DNA from: Caulobacteraceae bacterium | Lineage (GTDB): Bacteria; Pseudomonadota; Alphaproteobacteria; Caulobacterales; Caulobacteraceae | Reading direction: 5' to 3' | Length of the DNA stretch: 23,248 nucleotides | Assembly (NCBI GenBank): GCA_004144935.1 | Contig: SDZP01000013.1 | Coordinates: 1-23,248, forward strand | Shown here: positions 7,972 to 14,347 of the stretch, piece by piece | Position numbering within the stretch: the stretch's first letter is position 1 | Layout: every line of letters starts with the position of its first letter | Position numbers and translations under genes: made by a program | The notes under the pieces: generated by a model | What the model saw: the letters and a program-made list of their open reading frames with translations, nothing else | Database searches by the model: none | Told to the model about the DNA's origin: nothing

Positions 7972-8310
7972 CTACCTTTCTGCCGTCGCCCGGATTGTCT
8001 CCAGAACCCAGCCCATCCGATTGCCGAGATCGTTGTTGGCGAACCGCAGGACCCGATAGCCCTGAGCCCTCAGCCATCCATCGCGCGTCAGGTCATAAGC
8101 CTCATCGTGGTTCGGCCCGTCGAACTCTACGATCAGCTTCGCCTCCTTGCACAGGAAGTCGGCGATGTACGGGCCGATCGGAACCTGCCGCCTGAACTTC
8201 AGCCCGGCCAGCTTCCGATTGCGCAAACGATCCCACATCACCCGCTCGGCGAAGGTGGGCTCTTGGCGCATGATCTCTGCGCGTGTCCGATTGACGGGCG
8301 GCGGGAACAT
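7972..8310 (-). CDS. DUF559 endonuclease-domain protein (Vsr/restriction-endonuclease-like fold)
   Basis: The product is 112 aa, a single-domain DUF559 protein. The family pattern is clear: an N-terminal helix RAEIMRQEPTFAERVMWDRLRNR, then LAGLKFRRQVPIGPYIADF, CKEAKLIVEFDGPNH, and a C-terminal YRVLRFANNDL strand. Asp in IADF plus Glu and Asp in VEFDG are the likely PD-(D/E)XK-type metal ligands. ATG 8310 is preferred because family homology starts there; a TTG at 8346 would add 12 residues without family support. No good Shine-Dalgarno is seen, and TTGACGG at 8346-8340 resembles a -35 box. The biological role of the family is not established. Its position inside an inverted REP pair suggests a role in repeat or element processing (inference). 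Confidence 0.85.
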   Translation of the reverse strand: MFPPPVNRTRAEIMRQEPTFAERVMWDRLRNRKLAGLKFRRQVPIGPYIADFLCKEAKLIVEFDGPNHDEAYDLTRDGWLRAQGYRVLRFANNDLGNRMGWVLETIRATAER

Positions 8311-8354
8311 ATAAAGAACACTGTTCCAGAACGTGGACGCCGTCAATCGCCGGC

Positions 8355-8410
8355 GCTGCCCTCATCCGACCCGCTACGCGGGCCACCTTCTCCCGGCAAG
8401 CGGGAGAAGG
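8355..8410 (-). repeat. REP-like palindromic repeat, copy D (inverted relative to C)
   Basis: Read on the minus strand: hairpin CCTTCTCCCG-CTTGC-CGGGAGAAGG, then CCCGC-GTA-GCGGG, then CGGATGAGGGCAGC. It begins 8 bp after the heparinase stop codon and ends just upstream of the DUF559 gene. Confidence 0.85.
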
Positions 8411-8417
8411 AACGCGC

Positions 8418-10130
8418 CTACCCCTCCGCCCGCGACATCTTCCACCGGATCCGCCCACCGGTATCGACCCGCACCTGCCCCTTCAGCACCACTTGGCTCG
8501 ACCGTCTCGGGCGGCCGTTCTCGAAGTGGGCGCTGGGTTCGACCGAGACCTCGATGGCGTCGTTGCGCAGCCACCAGCCCTGGTCGGTCGGGCCTTTCAG
8601 CAGCACGCTCTTGCCGTCGCGGGCCAGGCTGGCGCGGGCGTCCGGGTGGAGGTGGAAGCGGACGGTGAAGGGCAGGTAGCGGCGCGGGCCGTCCTCGGGC
8701 GGACCTTCGACCACGGGGCGGAAGGCGTCCTCGCCGCGCAGCTCGCCCGCCGCCAGGTCCAGGTAGAGCCGGCGGTCATGGATCAGGCCGAAGTCGGCGG
8801 CCCAGCCATCGTGGCTGCATTCCAGCCAGACCCCGGCGTCGGCGTCGTGACGGCGCACGTCCACCTGTCTGGCGGCCCCCTCCAGCCGCGGTCCGATGCC
8901 CCAGGCGGTCAGCCCGCCCAGGGGCTCGCCGGCCGAGGCGTCGGAGAGGGAGGCGGTGCTGGCCCCGTCGGTCAGGCGCAGGGCCTGCGGCGCCGCGGCG
9001 TCGGGGCTCCAGGCGCAGCCGGTGACCAGGCGGTCGGCGCCGGCCAGGATCTCCAGCGCCAGGGTCTGGGCGCAGGCGGTGGCGCTCCACGGCCCGCCGG
9101 CCGGGGCGGCGCCGTCGATCATCAGGGTCAGGCCGGCCCCGTCCAGCCGGTAGTAGCCGCCATGCGGCGCTTTCAACGGCGGCGGGCCGGCCTCTTCGTC
9201 GTGGGCCAGGGCGGCGGCGATCCGTGCGGCCGGCGCCGCCTCGCCGCCCTGGAAACTGGCCAGCCGCCCGTCGGGCAGGGCGAAGAAGCGGGTGGCGGCG
9301 CTCAGCCGGTCGATGGCCCGGCTCATCTCGTCCGGCCCGGCCTGGCCGCGCTGGTGCAAAGCCTCGTCGAGGGTCAGCAGGTCGAACAGCAGTTCCAGCC
9401 CGGCCTGCGGCGAGCGGCTGGCGTGCATGCCGTCCGGGGCCACGGCGACGGGCAGGTCGGCGGCCAGCACCTTCATCGCCCGGTCGATCAGCTGCTCGCC
9501 CGCCTCGCCGGCCAGGGCGCAGCCGGCCACCCCGACGACGACGGCCCGCTGCAGGGCGCGTTCGGGATGGATGGAGATGTCGGCCAGGTGGCGCGCCTGG
9601 CGGGCCAGGTCGGTGGCCAGCGCCGAGCGCTCGGCGTCGGAGGCGACTGCGGCCAGGCGGCGGGCGGCGCAGCTGAGGTTGAACACCCGCCGCTCCAGGC
9701 AGTCATGGCCCCAGGAAAAGCCGTTCCAGCGGCCGAAGATACGCCGCCAGTCGGTGACCAGCCGCAGCGCCGCCTGGGCGCCGGCGTCGTCCTGGGCGAC
9801 CAGGTCGGGCAGCCAGGCCATGCGGTGCAGGGCGATGGCGAAGGCCCGGTCGGGGCTGGCCTTGTCGAAGGGATCGCCGTTGGCCCCGACGCTCATCCGC
9901 GTGCCGGCCAGGTCGAAGATGCCCTGCAGCAGTCGGCGGCCCTCGGCGTTGTTGACCGGTCGCCTGTCGCGCGGGTTGGCGGCGAAACCCTCGGCGGCCG
10001 GCCGGTTCAGCATCAGCTGGTGCAGCGGATTGCCGAACCACTCCTGCTCACCCTGGCGACGGGCCGCGCCGGCCCAGCCCCTGACGGTGGTCAGGACGGG
10101 TCCGGCGATGTCGCGGCGCGGCGGTTTCAC
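8418..10130 (-). CDS. Heparinase II/III family protein
   Basis: The product is 570 aa with the alpha/alpha-toroid plus beta-sheet layout of heparinase II/III-like polysaccharide lyases. The N-terminal helical half includes WGHDCLERRVFNLSCAARRL. The C-terminal Hep_II_III half includes HGGYYRLDGAGLTLMIDGA and a glycine-rich strand domain. No signal peptide is seen at the N-terminus (KPPRRDIAGPVLTTVRGW), so a cytoplasmic location is possible. The substrate is unknown. The GTG start at 10130 lies 12 bp after the rpe stop, with GGGA upstream. The gene is probably cotranscribed with rsmB and rpe. Placement between rsmB and purH is a recurring alphaproteobacterial arrangement, which suggests a conserved envelope or polysaccharide role rather than heparin degradation. 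Confidence 0.85.
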   Translation of the reverse strand: MKPPRRDIAGPVLTTVRGWAGAARRQGEQEWFGNPLHQLMLNRPAAEGFAANPRDRRPVNNAEGRRLLQGIFDLAGTRMSVGANGDPFDKASPDRAFAIALHRMAWLPDLVAQDDAGAQAALRLVTDWRRIFGRWNGFSWGHDCLERRVFNLSCAARRLAAVASDAERSALATDLARQARHLADISIHPERALQRAVVVGVAGCALAGEAGEQLIDRAMKVLAADLPVAVAPDGMHASRSPQAGLELLFDLLTLDEALHQRGQAGPDEMSRAIDRLSAATRFFALPDGRLASFQGGEAAPAARIAAALAHDEEAGPPPLKAPHGGYYRLDGAGLTLMIDGAAPAGGPWSATACAQTLALEILAGADRLVTGCAWSPDAAAPQALRLTDGASTASLSDASAGEPLGGLTAWGIGPRLEGAARQVDVRRHDADAGVWLECSHDGWAADFGLIHDRRLYLDLAAGELRGEDAFRPVVEGPPEDGPRRYLPFTVRFHLHPDARASLARDGKSVLLKGPTDQGWWLRNDAIEVSVEPSAHFENGRPRRSSQVVLKGQVRVDTGGRIRWKMSRAEG

Positions 10131-10142
10131 CCCGAGTTCCCG

Positions 10143-10790
10143 TCAGCCCCGCAGGGCGGCGATGTTGCCGGCATAGGCGTCCGGCCCGCCCTTGAACACG
10201 GCCGAGCCGGCGACCAGGGCCGTGGCCCCGGCGGCGATGCACTGCGGCGCGGTGACTGCGGTCACCCCGCCGTCGACTTCCAGGATGATGTCGCGGCCGG
10301 TGGCGTCGATCATCCTGCGCAGCCGCTCGATCTTCCTCAGCTGCGAGGTGATGAAACTCTGGCCGCCGAAGCCCGGGTTGACGGTCATGACCAGCAGCAG
10401 GTCGATGTCGTCCATCATGAATTCGATGACGTCCGGGCTGGTCGAGGGATTGAACACCACCCCGGCCTTGGCCCCCAGGCTGCGGATCTGCCTGAGCGTG
10501 CGGTTGAGGTGGGGACCGGCTTCGGGATGGACGCTGATCAGGTCGGCGCCGGCCTCGCGGAAGGCCTCCAGATAGCTGTCCGCCGGGCTGATCATCAGGT
10601 GGACGTCGAAGGGGATGGAGACGTGCGGCCGCAGGGCCTTCACCACGTCCGGCCCGATGGTGATGTTGGGCACGAAGTGGCCGTCCATGACGTCGACGTG
10701 CACCCAGTCGGCGCCGGCGGCTTCGATGGCGCGGCATTCCTCGCCGAGCTTGGAGAAGTCCGAGGCCAGGATGGAGGGGGCGATAATCAT
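10143..10790 (-). CDS. rpe: Ribulose-phosphate 3-epimerase
   Basis: This enzyme interconverts D-ribulose 5-phosphate and D-xylulose 5-phosphate in the pentose phosphate pathway. The product is 215 aa, a full-length TIM barrel. It starts IIAPSILASDF and has metal/catalytic residues His31 and Asp33 (WVHVDVMDGHFVPN), His64 (FDVHLMI) and Asp173 (EVDGGV). The phosphate-binding loop is NPGFGGQSF, about residues 138-146. ATG 10790 is 34 bp downstream of the rsmB stop on the same strand, and heparinase follows after 12 bp, so an rsmB-rpe-heparinase operon is likely. Confidence 0.97.
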   Translation of the reverse strand: MIIAPSILASDFSKLGEECRAIEAAGADWVHVDVMDGHFVPNITIGPDVVKALRPHVSIPFDVHLMISPADSYLEAFREAGADLISVHPEAGPHLNRTLRQIRSLGAKAGVVFNPSTSPDVIEFMMDDIDLLLVMTVNPGFGGQSFITSQLRKIERLRRMIDATGRDIILEVDGGVTAVTAPQCIAAGATALVAGSAVFKGGPDAYAGNIAALRG

Positions 10791-10824
10791 GGCCCCATGG
10801 CTTAGCGGAGTCGGGCCGGTGGGG

Positions 10825-12105
10825 CTACCGTCTGCGCAGCCGCGCCGCGAAGAAGCCGTCCTGCCCGCCTTCGCGCTGGTGGGGCAGCAGCCGCAGCCAG
10901 CCCTCGCGGGTCAGGGAGGCGGCCGGGGCCCCGCCCTCGCCTTCGGCGCAGGGGTCGGTCTCGAAGTCGGTGTTGCGGGCCAGGAAGGCGCGGACCTGGG
11001 CCTCGCCCTCTTCCGGCTCCAGCGAGCAGACGCAATAGACCAGCCGCCCGCCCGGCGCGGTGCGGGTGGCGGCGCTGTCCAGCAGGCGCGACTGCACGGC
11101 GGCCAGCTTGGCGATGTCGGTCGGGCTGGCGGCCCACAGCACGTCCGGATGCCGCCGGAAGGTGCCGGTGGCCGAGCAGGGGGCGTCGAGCAGCACGGCG
11201 TCGAAGGTGCGCGGATCCTCCCATCGGGCGGCGTCGGCGGCGACAACCTCGGCGGTCAGGCTCATCCGGGCCAGGTTCTCGGCCACCCGCTTGAGCCGTT
11301 CCTCGGAGCGGTCGACGGCCACGGTGGCCGCTCCGCTGGCGGCCAGCTGCAGGGTCTTGCCGCCGGGCGCGGCGCAGAGGTCGAGCGCCGTCTGTTCGGC
11401 GTTGGTGTGCAGCAGGCGGGCGGGAATGGCGGCGGCGGCGTCCTGCACCCACCAGCGGCCCTCCGCGAAGCCGGGCCATTGGGCGACGTCGCCGCGCTGG
11501 GTGACCCGCACGGTGCCGCCGGGCAGGGCGACGGCCTCCATCTGGGCGGTCAGCAGCTCGATGTCGTCGCCGGAGCGGACGGTCAGGTCGGTGGCCGGCT
11601 CGTTCGCGATTTCGGCGGCGATGGCGCGGGCGGCCTCGGGGCCCCAGGCGTTGGTCCAGCGGGCGAACAGCCAGGGCGGACAGAGCGCCTGCGGATCGTC
11701 GGCCGGCGGGCCGTCGCGCAGCAGGCCGCGCAGCACGGCGTTGACCAGGCCCTTGAAGGCGCGGGTGCCCTTGTCGCGGTCGGCGATCTCGACGCTGGTC
11801 GAGACGGCGGCGTGGTCGGGGGTGTCGAACCAGAACAGCTGGGCGACGCCCAGGCGCAGCAGGTTGCGCACGCGCGGCGGCGGATCGCGATTGAGCTTGG
11901 GCGACAGCAGCCGGTCGATATGGCCCAGCCGGCGCAGGGTGCTGAGCGTCAGGGCGCGGGCGAAGGCGCGGTCGCGGGCGTCGAGCGCCTTCAGCGGACC
12001 GGCGGCGGCGGCCTCGTCGATGCCGCCCCGGCGATCGAGGGCGGCTTCAAGCAGGGTGAGGGCCGCGCGGCGGGCGGCCAGGTCGTCGGAAGGTGCTTGG
12101 GTCAC
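10825..12105 (-). CDS. rsmB: 16S rRNA (cytosine-967-C5) methyltransferase
   Basis: This is an S-adenosylmethionine-dependent methyltransferase acting on C967 of 16S rRNA. The product is 426 aa, close to the E. coli protein. The N-terminal ~130 residues form the NusB-like RNA-binding domain (RAFARALTLSTLRRLG; LVNAVLRGLLR). The Rossmann domain carries SAM motif DLCAAPGGKT (242-251), DAPCSATG with Cys310, and YCVCSLEPEE with the second catalytic Cys360. The GTG start at 12105 has an AGGGGAG Shine-Dalgarno that lies in a hairpin. It is probably the first gene of the rsmB-rpe-heparinase group. Confidence 0.96.
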   Translation of the reverse strand: MTQAPSDDLAARRAALTLLEAALDRRGGIDEAAAAGPLKALDARDRAFARALTLSTLRRLGHIDRLLSPKLNRDPPPRVRNLLRLGVAQLFWFDTPDHAAVSTSVEIADRDKGTRAFKGLVNAVLRGLLRDGPPADDPQALCPPWLFARWTNAWGPEAARAIAAEIANEPATDLTVRSGDDIELLTAQMEAVALPGGTVRVTQRGDVAQWPGFAEGRWWVQDAAAAIPARLLHTNAEQTALDLCAAPGGKTLQLAASGAATVAVDRSEERLKRVAENLARMSLTAEVVAADAARWEDPRTFDAVLLDAPCSATGTFRRHPDVLWAASPTDIAKLAAVQSRLLDSAATRTAPGGRLVYCVCSLEPEEGEAQVRAFLARNTDFETDPCAEGEGGAPAASLTREGWLRLLPHQREGGQDGFFAARLRRR

Positions 12106-12111
12106 CGCGCT

Positions 12112-12135
12112 CCCCTGCGCCTTTCGGGCGCGGGG
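12112..12135 (-). promoter_or_regulatory. Hairpin covering the rsmB Shine-Dalgarno
   Basis: On the minus strand CCCC-GCGCC (12135-12127) pairs with GGCGC-A-GGGG (12121-12112) around a CGAAA loop, one bulged A. The GGGG arm is the core of the rsmB ribosome-binding site, so the stem could mask it. The same hairpin could also stop transcription from the membrane-protein genes, but no U tract follows. Confidence 0.4.
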
Positions 12136-12145
12136 ATCAAGGCAT

Positions 12146-12529
12146 TCAGGCGGCGGCCGGCCTGCGCCAGTTGCCGAGCAGCGAGACGAGGAACAGCAGC
12201 ATGCCGAGGATGGCCGGGATCTCCGCGACCATCATGATGTGACCGGAGATCTTCTCCGTCAGCACGGCCGGCAACAGCAGGGCCATCAACACCGCCCCGG
12301 CGGTGGAAAGGACATAGTTGGCCCAGGCCACCATGACGTTGCAGCGAAGACCGGGCAGGGCGTAGACCCCGCCCATGATCGACAGGGTCACCCAGCCCAG
12401 CAGGTTGAGGTGGGCGTGGGCGGGCATCATCGAATGATCGCCGCTCGCTCCCATCTGCGAGCCCCACGCCATGCCGGCGAGGGCCGTGAGGGCGGCGGTG
12501 GTCAGGAAGGCCAGTGAAACTCGCGGCAT
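12146..12529 (-). CDS. Small four-helix membrane protein with HAHLNLLG motif (paralogue 2)
   Basis: The product is 127 aa and I cannot assign a function. About four hydrophobic segments are visible: residues 5-24, 41-59, 70-90 and 97-118. The motif PAHAHLNLLGWVTLSIMGG (His38, His40) recalls the haem-binding helices of haem-copper oxidase or nitric-oxide reductase large subunits. ATG 12529 is preferred over the in-frame TTG 12550 because GGGGGAA precedes it at good distance. It is the tandem paralogue of the gene at 12620-13045: both have His at residues 38 and 40, the same SIMGG(F/V)YAL, and similar length. A role in haem or metal binding, or as a stand-alone oxidase-like subunit, is inference. 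Confidence 0.75.
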   Translation of the reverse strand: MPRVSLAFLTTAALTALAGMAWGSQMGASGDHSMMPAHAHLNLLGWVTLSIMGGVYALPGLRCNVMVAWANYVLSTAGAVLMALLLPAVLTEKISGHIMMVAEIPAILGMLLFLVSLLGNWRRPAAA

Positions 12530-12619
12530 GATCGTTCCCCCGAACGGCAAGAAGAAGGGCGGCCTCTGGCTGAGAACCGCCCCCTCAGGAGAACAGCGAT
12601 CTTCCGTCCGATCAAGAGA

Positions 12620-13045
12620 TCAGGCGGCGGCGAAACCGAACCGCAGGCCGCTCAGCCCGCCGGCCCGGCGCAGGCCGAGGATGACGGCGGCGCCGAAGGC
12701 CAGGAATCCGAACAGGATTGAGAACTCCCCGACCATGAAGAAGGGAACGAGCTTGCCGACCTCGACCCGCTGCGACAGCAGCAGGAACAGCGAGGGGGCC
12801 AGCAGGCAGACGCCGAGGTTCATCAGGGCGAAGTTGGTGGTCACCAGCCAGTTCGGCGTTTCCTTGCCGAGCAGGGCATAGAAGCCGCCCATGATCGACA
12901 GGCTGACGAAGCCCAGAAGATTGAGGTGGGCGTGACCCGGGGCGGTGGCGGTATCGTGGCTGATACCCATGTACATACCCCAGCAGACGCCGACCATGAT
13001 GTAGAAGCAGGCGGCGGCGAAAAACACATAAGGCCAACGTGACAT
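12620..13045 (-). CDS. Small four-helix membrane protein with HAHLNLLG motif (paralogue 1)
   Basis: The product is 141 aa with about four transmembrane segments (roughly residues 5-27, 41-60, 68-90 and 98-124). The motif is PGHAHLNLLGFVSLSIMGG, with His38 and His40. The resemblance to oxidase subunit I helices is suggestive only; no CuB-type histidine set or complete 12-helix core is present. ATG 13045 has a strong AAGGAAAG Shine-Dalgarno. The paralogue follows 90 bp downstream on the same strand, so the pair is probably one operon. It is divergent from the DUF1674 gene, an SDHAF4-like respiratory assembly factor, which fits loosely with an electron-transport role. Confidence 0.8.
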   Translation of the reverse strand: MSRWPYVFFAAACFYIMVGVCWGMYMGISHDTATAPGHAHLNLLGFVSLSIMGGFYALLGKETPNWLVTTNFALMNLGVCLLAPSLFLLLSQRVEVGKLVPFFMVGEFSILFGFLAFGAAVILGLRRAGGLSGLRFGFAAA

Positions 13046-13100
13046 GGTTGTAATCTTTCCTTATACTTGCGGTTGTTGTTGGGAGCGCGCGTAGAGCATC

Positions 13101-13355
13101 ATGGAAGAAATTTCGCAAGACGGCGTTCGATTAAATCTTGGTCAGGATGCCGGCGTCGTTCCTGTCGCCGAGGTGGCCGGAGCCGCGCCGGGCAAGGTGC
13201 TGGCCCCCGCCGCCCGCCGGGCGCTGGAGGAGGCCGCGGCGCGGCGGGCGGCGGCGACCCGGGACGAGCGGCCGCCCGAGGACGGCGGCCCGGCGGGCCC
13301 CGAGCCGACCCGGTTCGGCGACTGGGAGCGCAAGGGCATTGCGGTCGACTTCTAG
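13101..13355 (+). CDS. DUF1674 protein, SDHAF4-like succinate dehydrogenase assembly factor
   Basis: The product is up to 84 aa. The C-terminal motif PEPTRFGDWERKGIAVDF is the hallmark of DUF1674/SDHAF4, whose eukaryotic members protect flavinated SdhA during complex II assembly. An Ala/Arg-rich helix (LAPAARRALEEAAARRAA) precedes it, as usual in alphaproteobacteria. The start is uncertain. ATG 13101 gives an N-terminal stretch with atypical AT-rich codons, including a TTA Leu. GTG 13173 would begin near where family similarity starts. The first 40 bp may therefore be leader or promoter. A terminator-like hairpin follows the stop. Confidence 0.8.
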   Translation: MEEISQDGVRLNLGQDAGVVPVAEVAGAAPGKVLAPAARRALEEAAARRAAATRDERPPEDGGPAGPEPTRFGDWERKGIAVDF

Positions 13356-13367
13356 CGCCACGCGGAG

Positions 13368-13405
13368 AGGGTTAAAAAGCACCAGCCAGGAGGCGCTTTA
13401 ACCCT
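13368..13405 (+). terminator. Hairpin downstream of the DUF1674 gene
   Basis: AGGGTTAAA (13368-13376) pairs perfectly with TTTAACCCT (13397-13405). An inner GC/GC pair follows across a two-A bulge. It lies 13 bp after the stop codon. No U tract follows (GCCCCTCG), so termination strength is uncertain. Confidence 0.5.
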
Positions 13406-13464
13406 GCCCCTCGCCCTCCGGGCGCACGGCCTCGCGGCGACCCGTTTTGAGGCCTAACCTGCTG

Positions 13465-13483
13465 CTCCTGTAGTTATCAGGAG
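13465..13483 (+). promoter_or_regulatory. Hairpin sequestering the Shine-Dalgarno of the secreted-protein gene
   Basis: CTCCTG (13465-13470) pairs perfectly with CAGGAG (13478-13483) around loop TAGTTAT. AGGAG is the only good ribosome-binding site for ATG 13495, 11 bp downstream. The 6-bp stem could act as a translational switch or simple RNA thermometer; that is inference from complementarity. Confidence 0.4.
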
Positions 13484-13494
13484 TCCCCCCAATC

Positions 13495-14334
13495 ATGCCG
13501 CGCGCGATCACGACCGCCGCCCTCCTGCTGGCCAGCGCCATGGCGCTGAGCCCGCTCGCCGCCCAGGCCGGCGAGCCCTGGCGGGCCCAGGCTCAGGCGG
13601 ACGACGCCTACGCCTATCAACGTGGCGGCAGCGGCGGCGAGGCCTACAGCTATCGCCGCGAGGTCACCGAAAGCGGCGGCGAGGCCGTGCGCGGCGAGGT
13701 CAACTGCCAGGGATACTGCCTGCCGCCCGGCTACCGGATCGAGGATCCGGCCGAGGCCGCCCCGCCCTACGACGACCAGGGTGACGGCTATGTGGGTGAA
13801 CCGGCCTATCAGGACGATCAGGCCTATGTCGCCGAGCCCGGTTACCGGGAAGAGCCGGGCGGCTACGTCGGCGAACCGGTCTACCGGGACGAGCCGGTCC
13901 GCACCGGCGGCGAGTTCTATGCCGAGCGTGAGGACCGCTACGGCGCGCGCCGCACCTCATATGAAGAGCGCGGCGGCTACAGCTGGGGCTACGAGGAACG
14001 CGGCGGCTGGGACCGGCGCGATGAGCAGTATGACGGCTGGGGCGGCCAGCGCTGCCGCCAGCGTTACGATGCGCGGGGGCGGCTGCTGGACAGCTGCGGC
14101 GAGGTCCGCCTGAGCGACAGCTTCTTCTGGGGCGGTGGCGGGGTCGGCCCGGAATACATCGACGGCGGCAGCGGAGGCGGCGGGGGCGGCTATGCCGAGG
14201 CCAGCGCCGGAGCCGGCGCCTACGCCTCGGCCCGCGCCAGCGTCGGGGTCAGCATCCGCATCGGCGGCCGTGGCGGTCACAAGGGCGGCGGCCACAAGGG
14301 TGGCGGCGGCTGCGGCAAGTGCGGCGGGCACTAG
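13495..14334 (+). CDS. Secreted Gly/Tyr-rich low-complexity protein
   Basis: The product is 279 aa; I do not recognise a family. A clear Sec signal peptide (residues 1-25, cleavage likely after LAAQA) is followed by an acidic Tyr/Gly-rich region. That region has imperfect repeats of the form YVGEP-Y-DD/EEP (about residues 98-138) and further Arg/Tyr/Gly segments. The block RCRQRYDARGRLLDSCGEVR, about residues 183-202, is the most protein-like part. The tail is GGRGGHKGGGHKGGGG with CGKCGGH, a possible metal-binding end. The Shine-Dalgarno is inside a hairpin. It is convergent with argS. A surface or envelope structural role is plausible but unproven. Confidence 0.75.
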   Translation: MPRAITTAALLLASAMALSPLAAQAGEPWRAQAQADDAYAYQRGGSGGEAYSYRREVTESGGEAVRGEVNCQGYCLPPGYRIEDPAEAAPPYDDQGDGYVGEPAYQDDQAYVAEPGYREEPGGYVGEPVYRDEPVRTGGEFYAEREDRYGARRTSYEERGGYSWGYEERGGWDRRDEQYDGWGGQRCRQRYDARGRLLDSCGEVRLSDSFFWGGGGVGPEYIDGGSGGGGGGYAEASAGAGAYASARASVGVSIRIGGRGGHKGGGHKGGGGCGKCGGH

Positions 14335-14343
14335 CGCCCGCCG
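14322..14343. terminator. Bidirectional hairpin between convergent genes
   Basis: CGGCGGGC (14322-14329) pairs perfectly with GCCCGCCG (14336-14343), and the loop ACTAGC contains the TAG stop of the secreted protein. Only 13 bp separate the two convergent reading frames here, so this stem is the only obvious place for termination in either direction. No U tract is present. Confidence 0.45.
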
Positions 14344-14347
14344 ACCC

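Larger units (their letters stand above)
7901..8410. mobile_element. Putative composite element: DUF559 gene bounded by inverted REP-like repeats
   Basis: Copies C and D form ~56-bp, nearly identical inverted ends around 398 bp. That interior contains nothing but one nuclease-fold gene. The interior looks lower in GC than the flanking heparinase and purH genes. The gene pair A/B at 5016-5164 has the same end structure and the same inner border (CACCGG next to copies A and C) but no gene. No target-site duplication was recognised. Calling it mobile is inference from architecture. Confidence 0.4.

Noticed and set aside
8308..8346. Extended DUF559 N-terminus from the TTG at 8346
   Set aside because: The 12 extra residues have no family similarity and lack a Shine-Dalgarno; TTGACGG there looks more like a -35 box.
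6133..8679. 848-codon plus-strand frame spanning purH, riboswitch, DUF559 and heparinase
   Set aside because: Crosses several real genes and three repeats in antisense; the product is Arg/Gly/Asp-rich nonsense without recognisable domains.
8493..10805. 770-codon plus-strand frame opposite heparinase and rpe
   Set aside because: Shadow of two convincingly identified minus-strand genes; no start context or domain.
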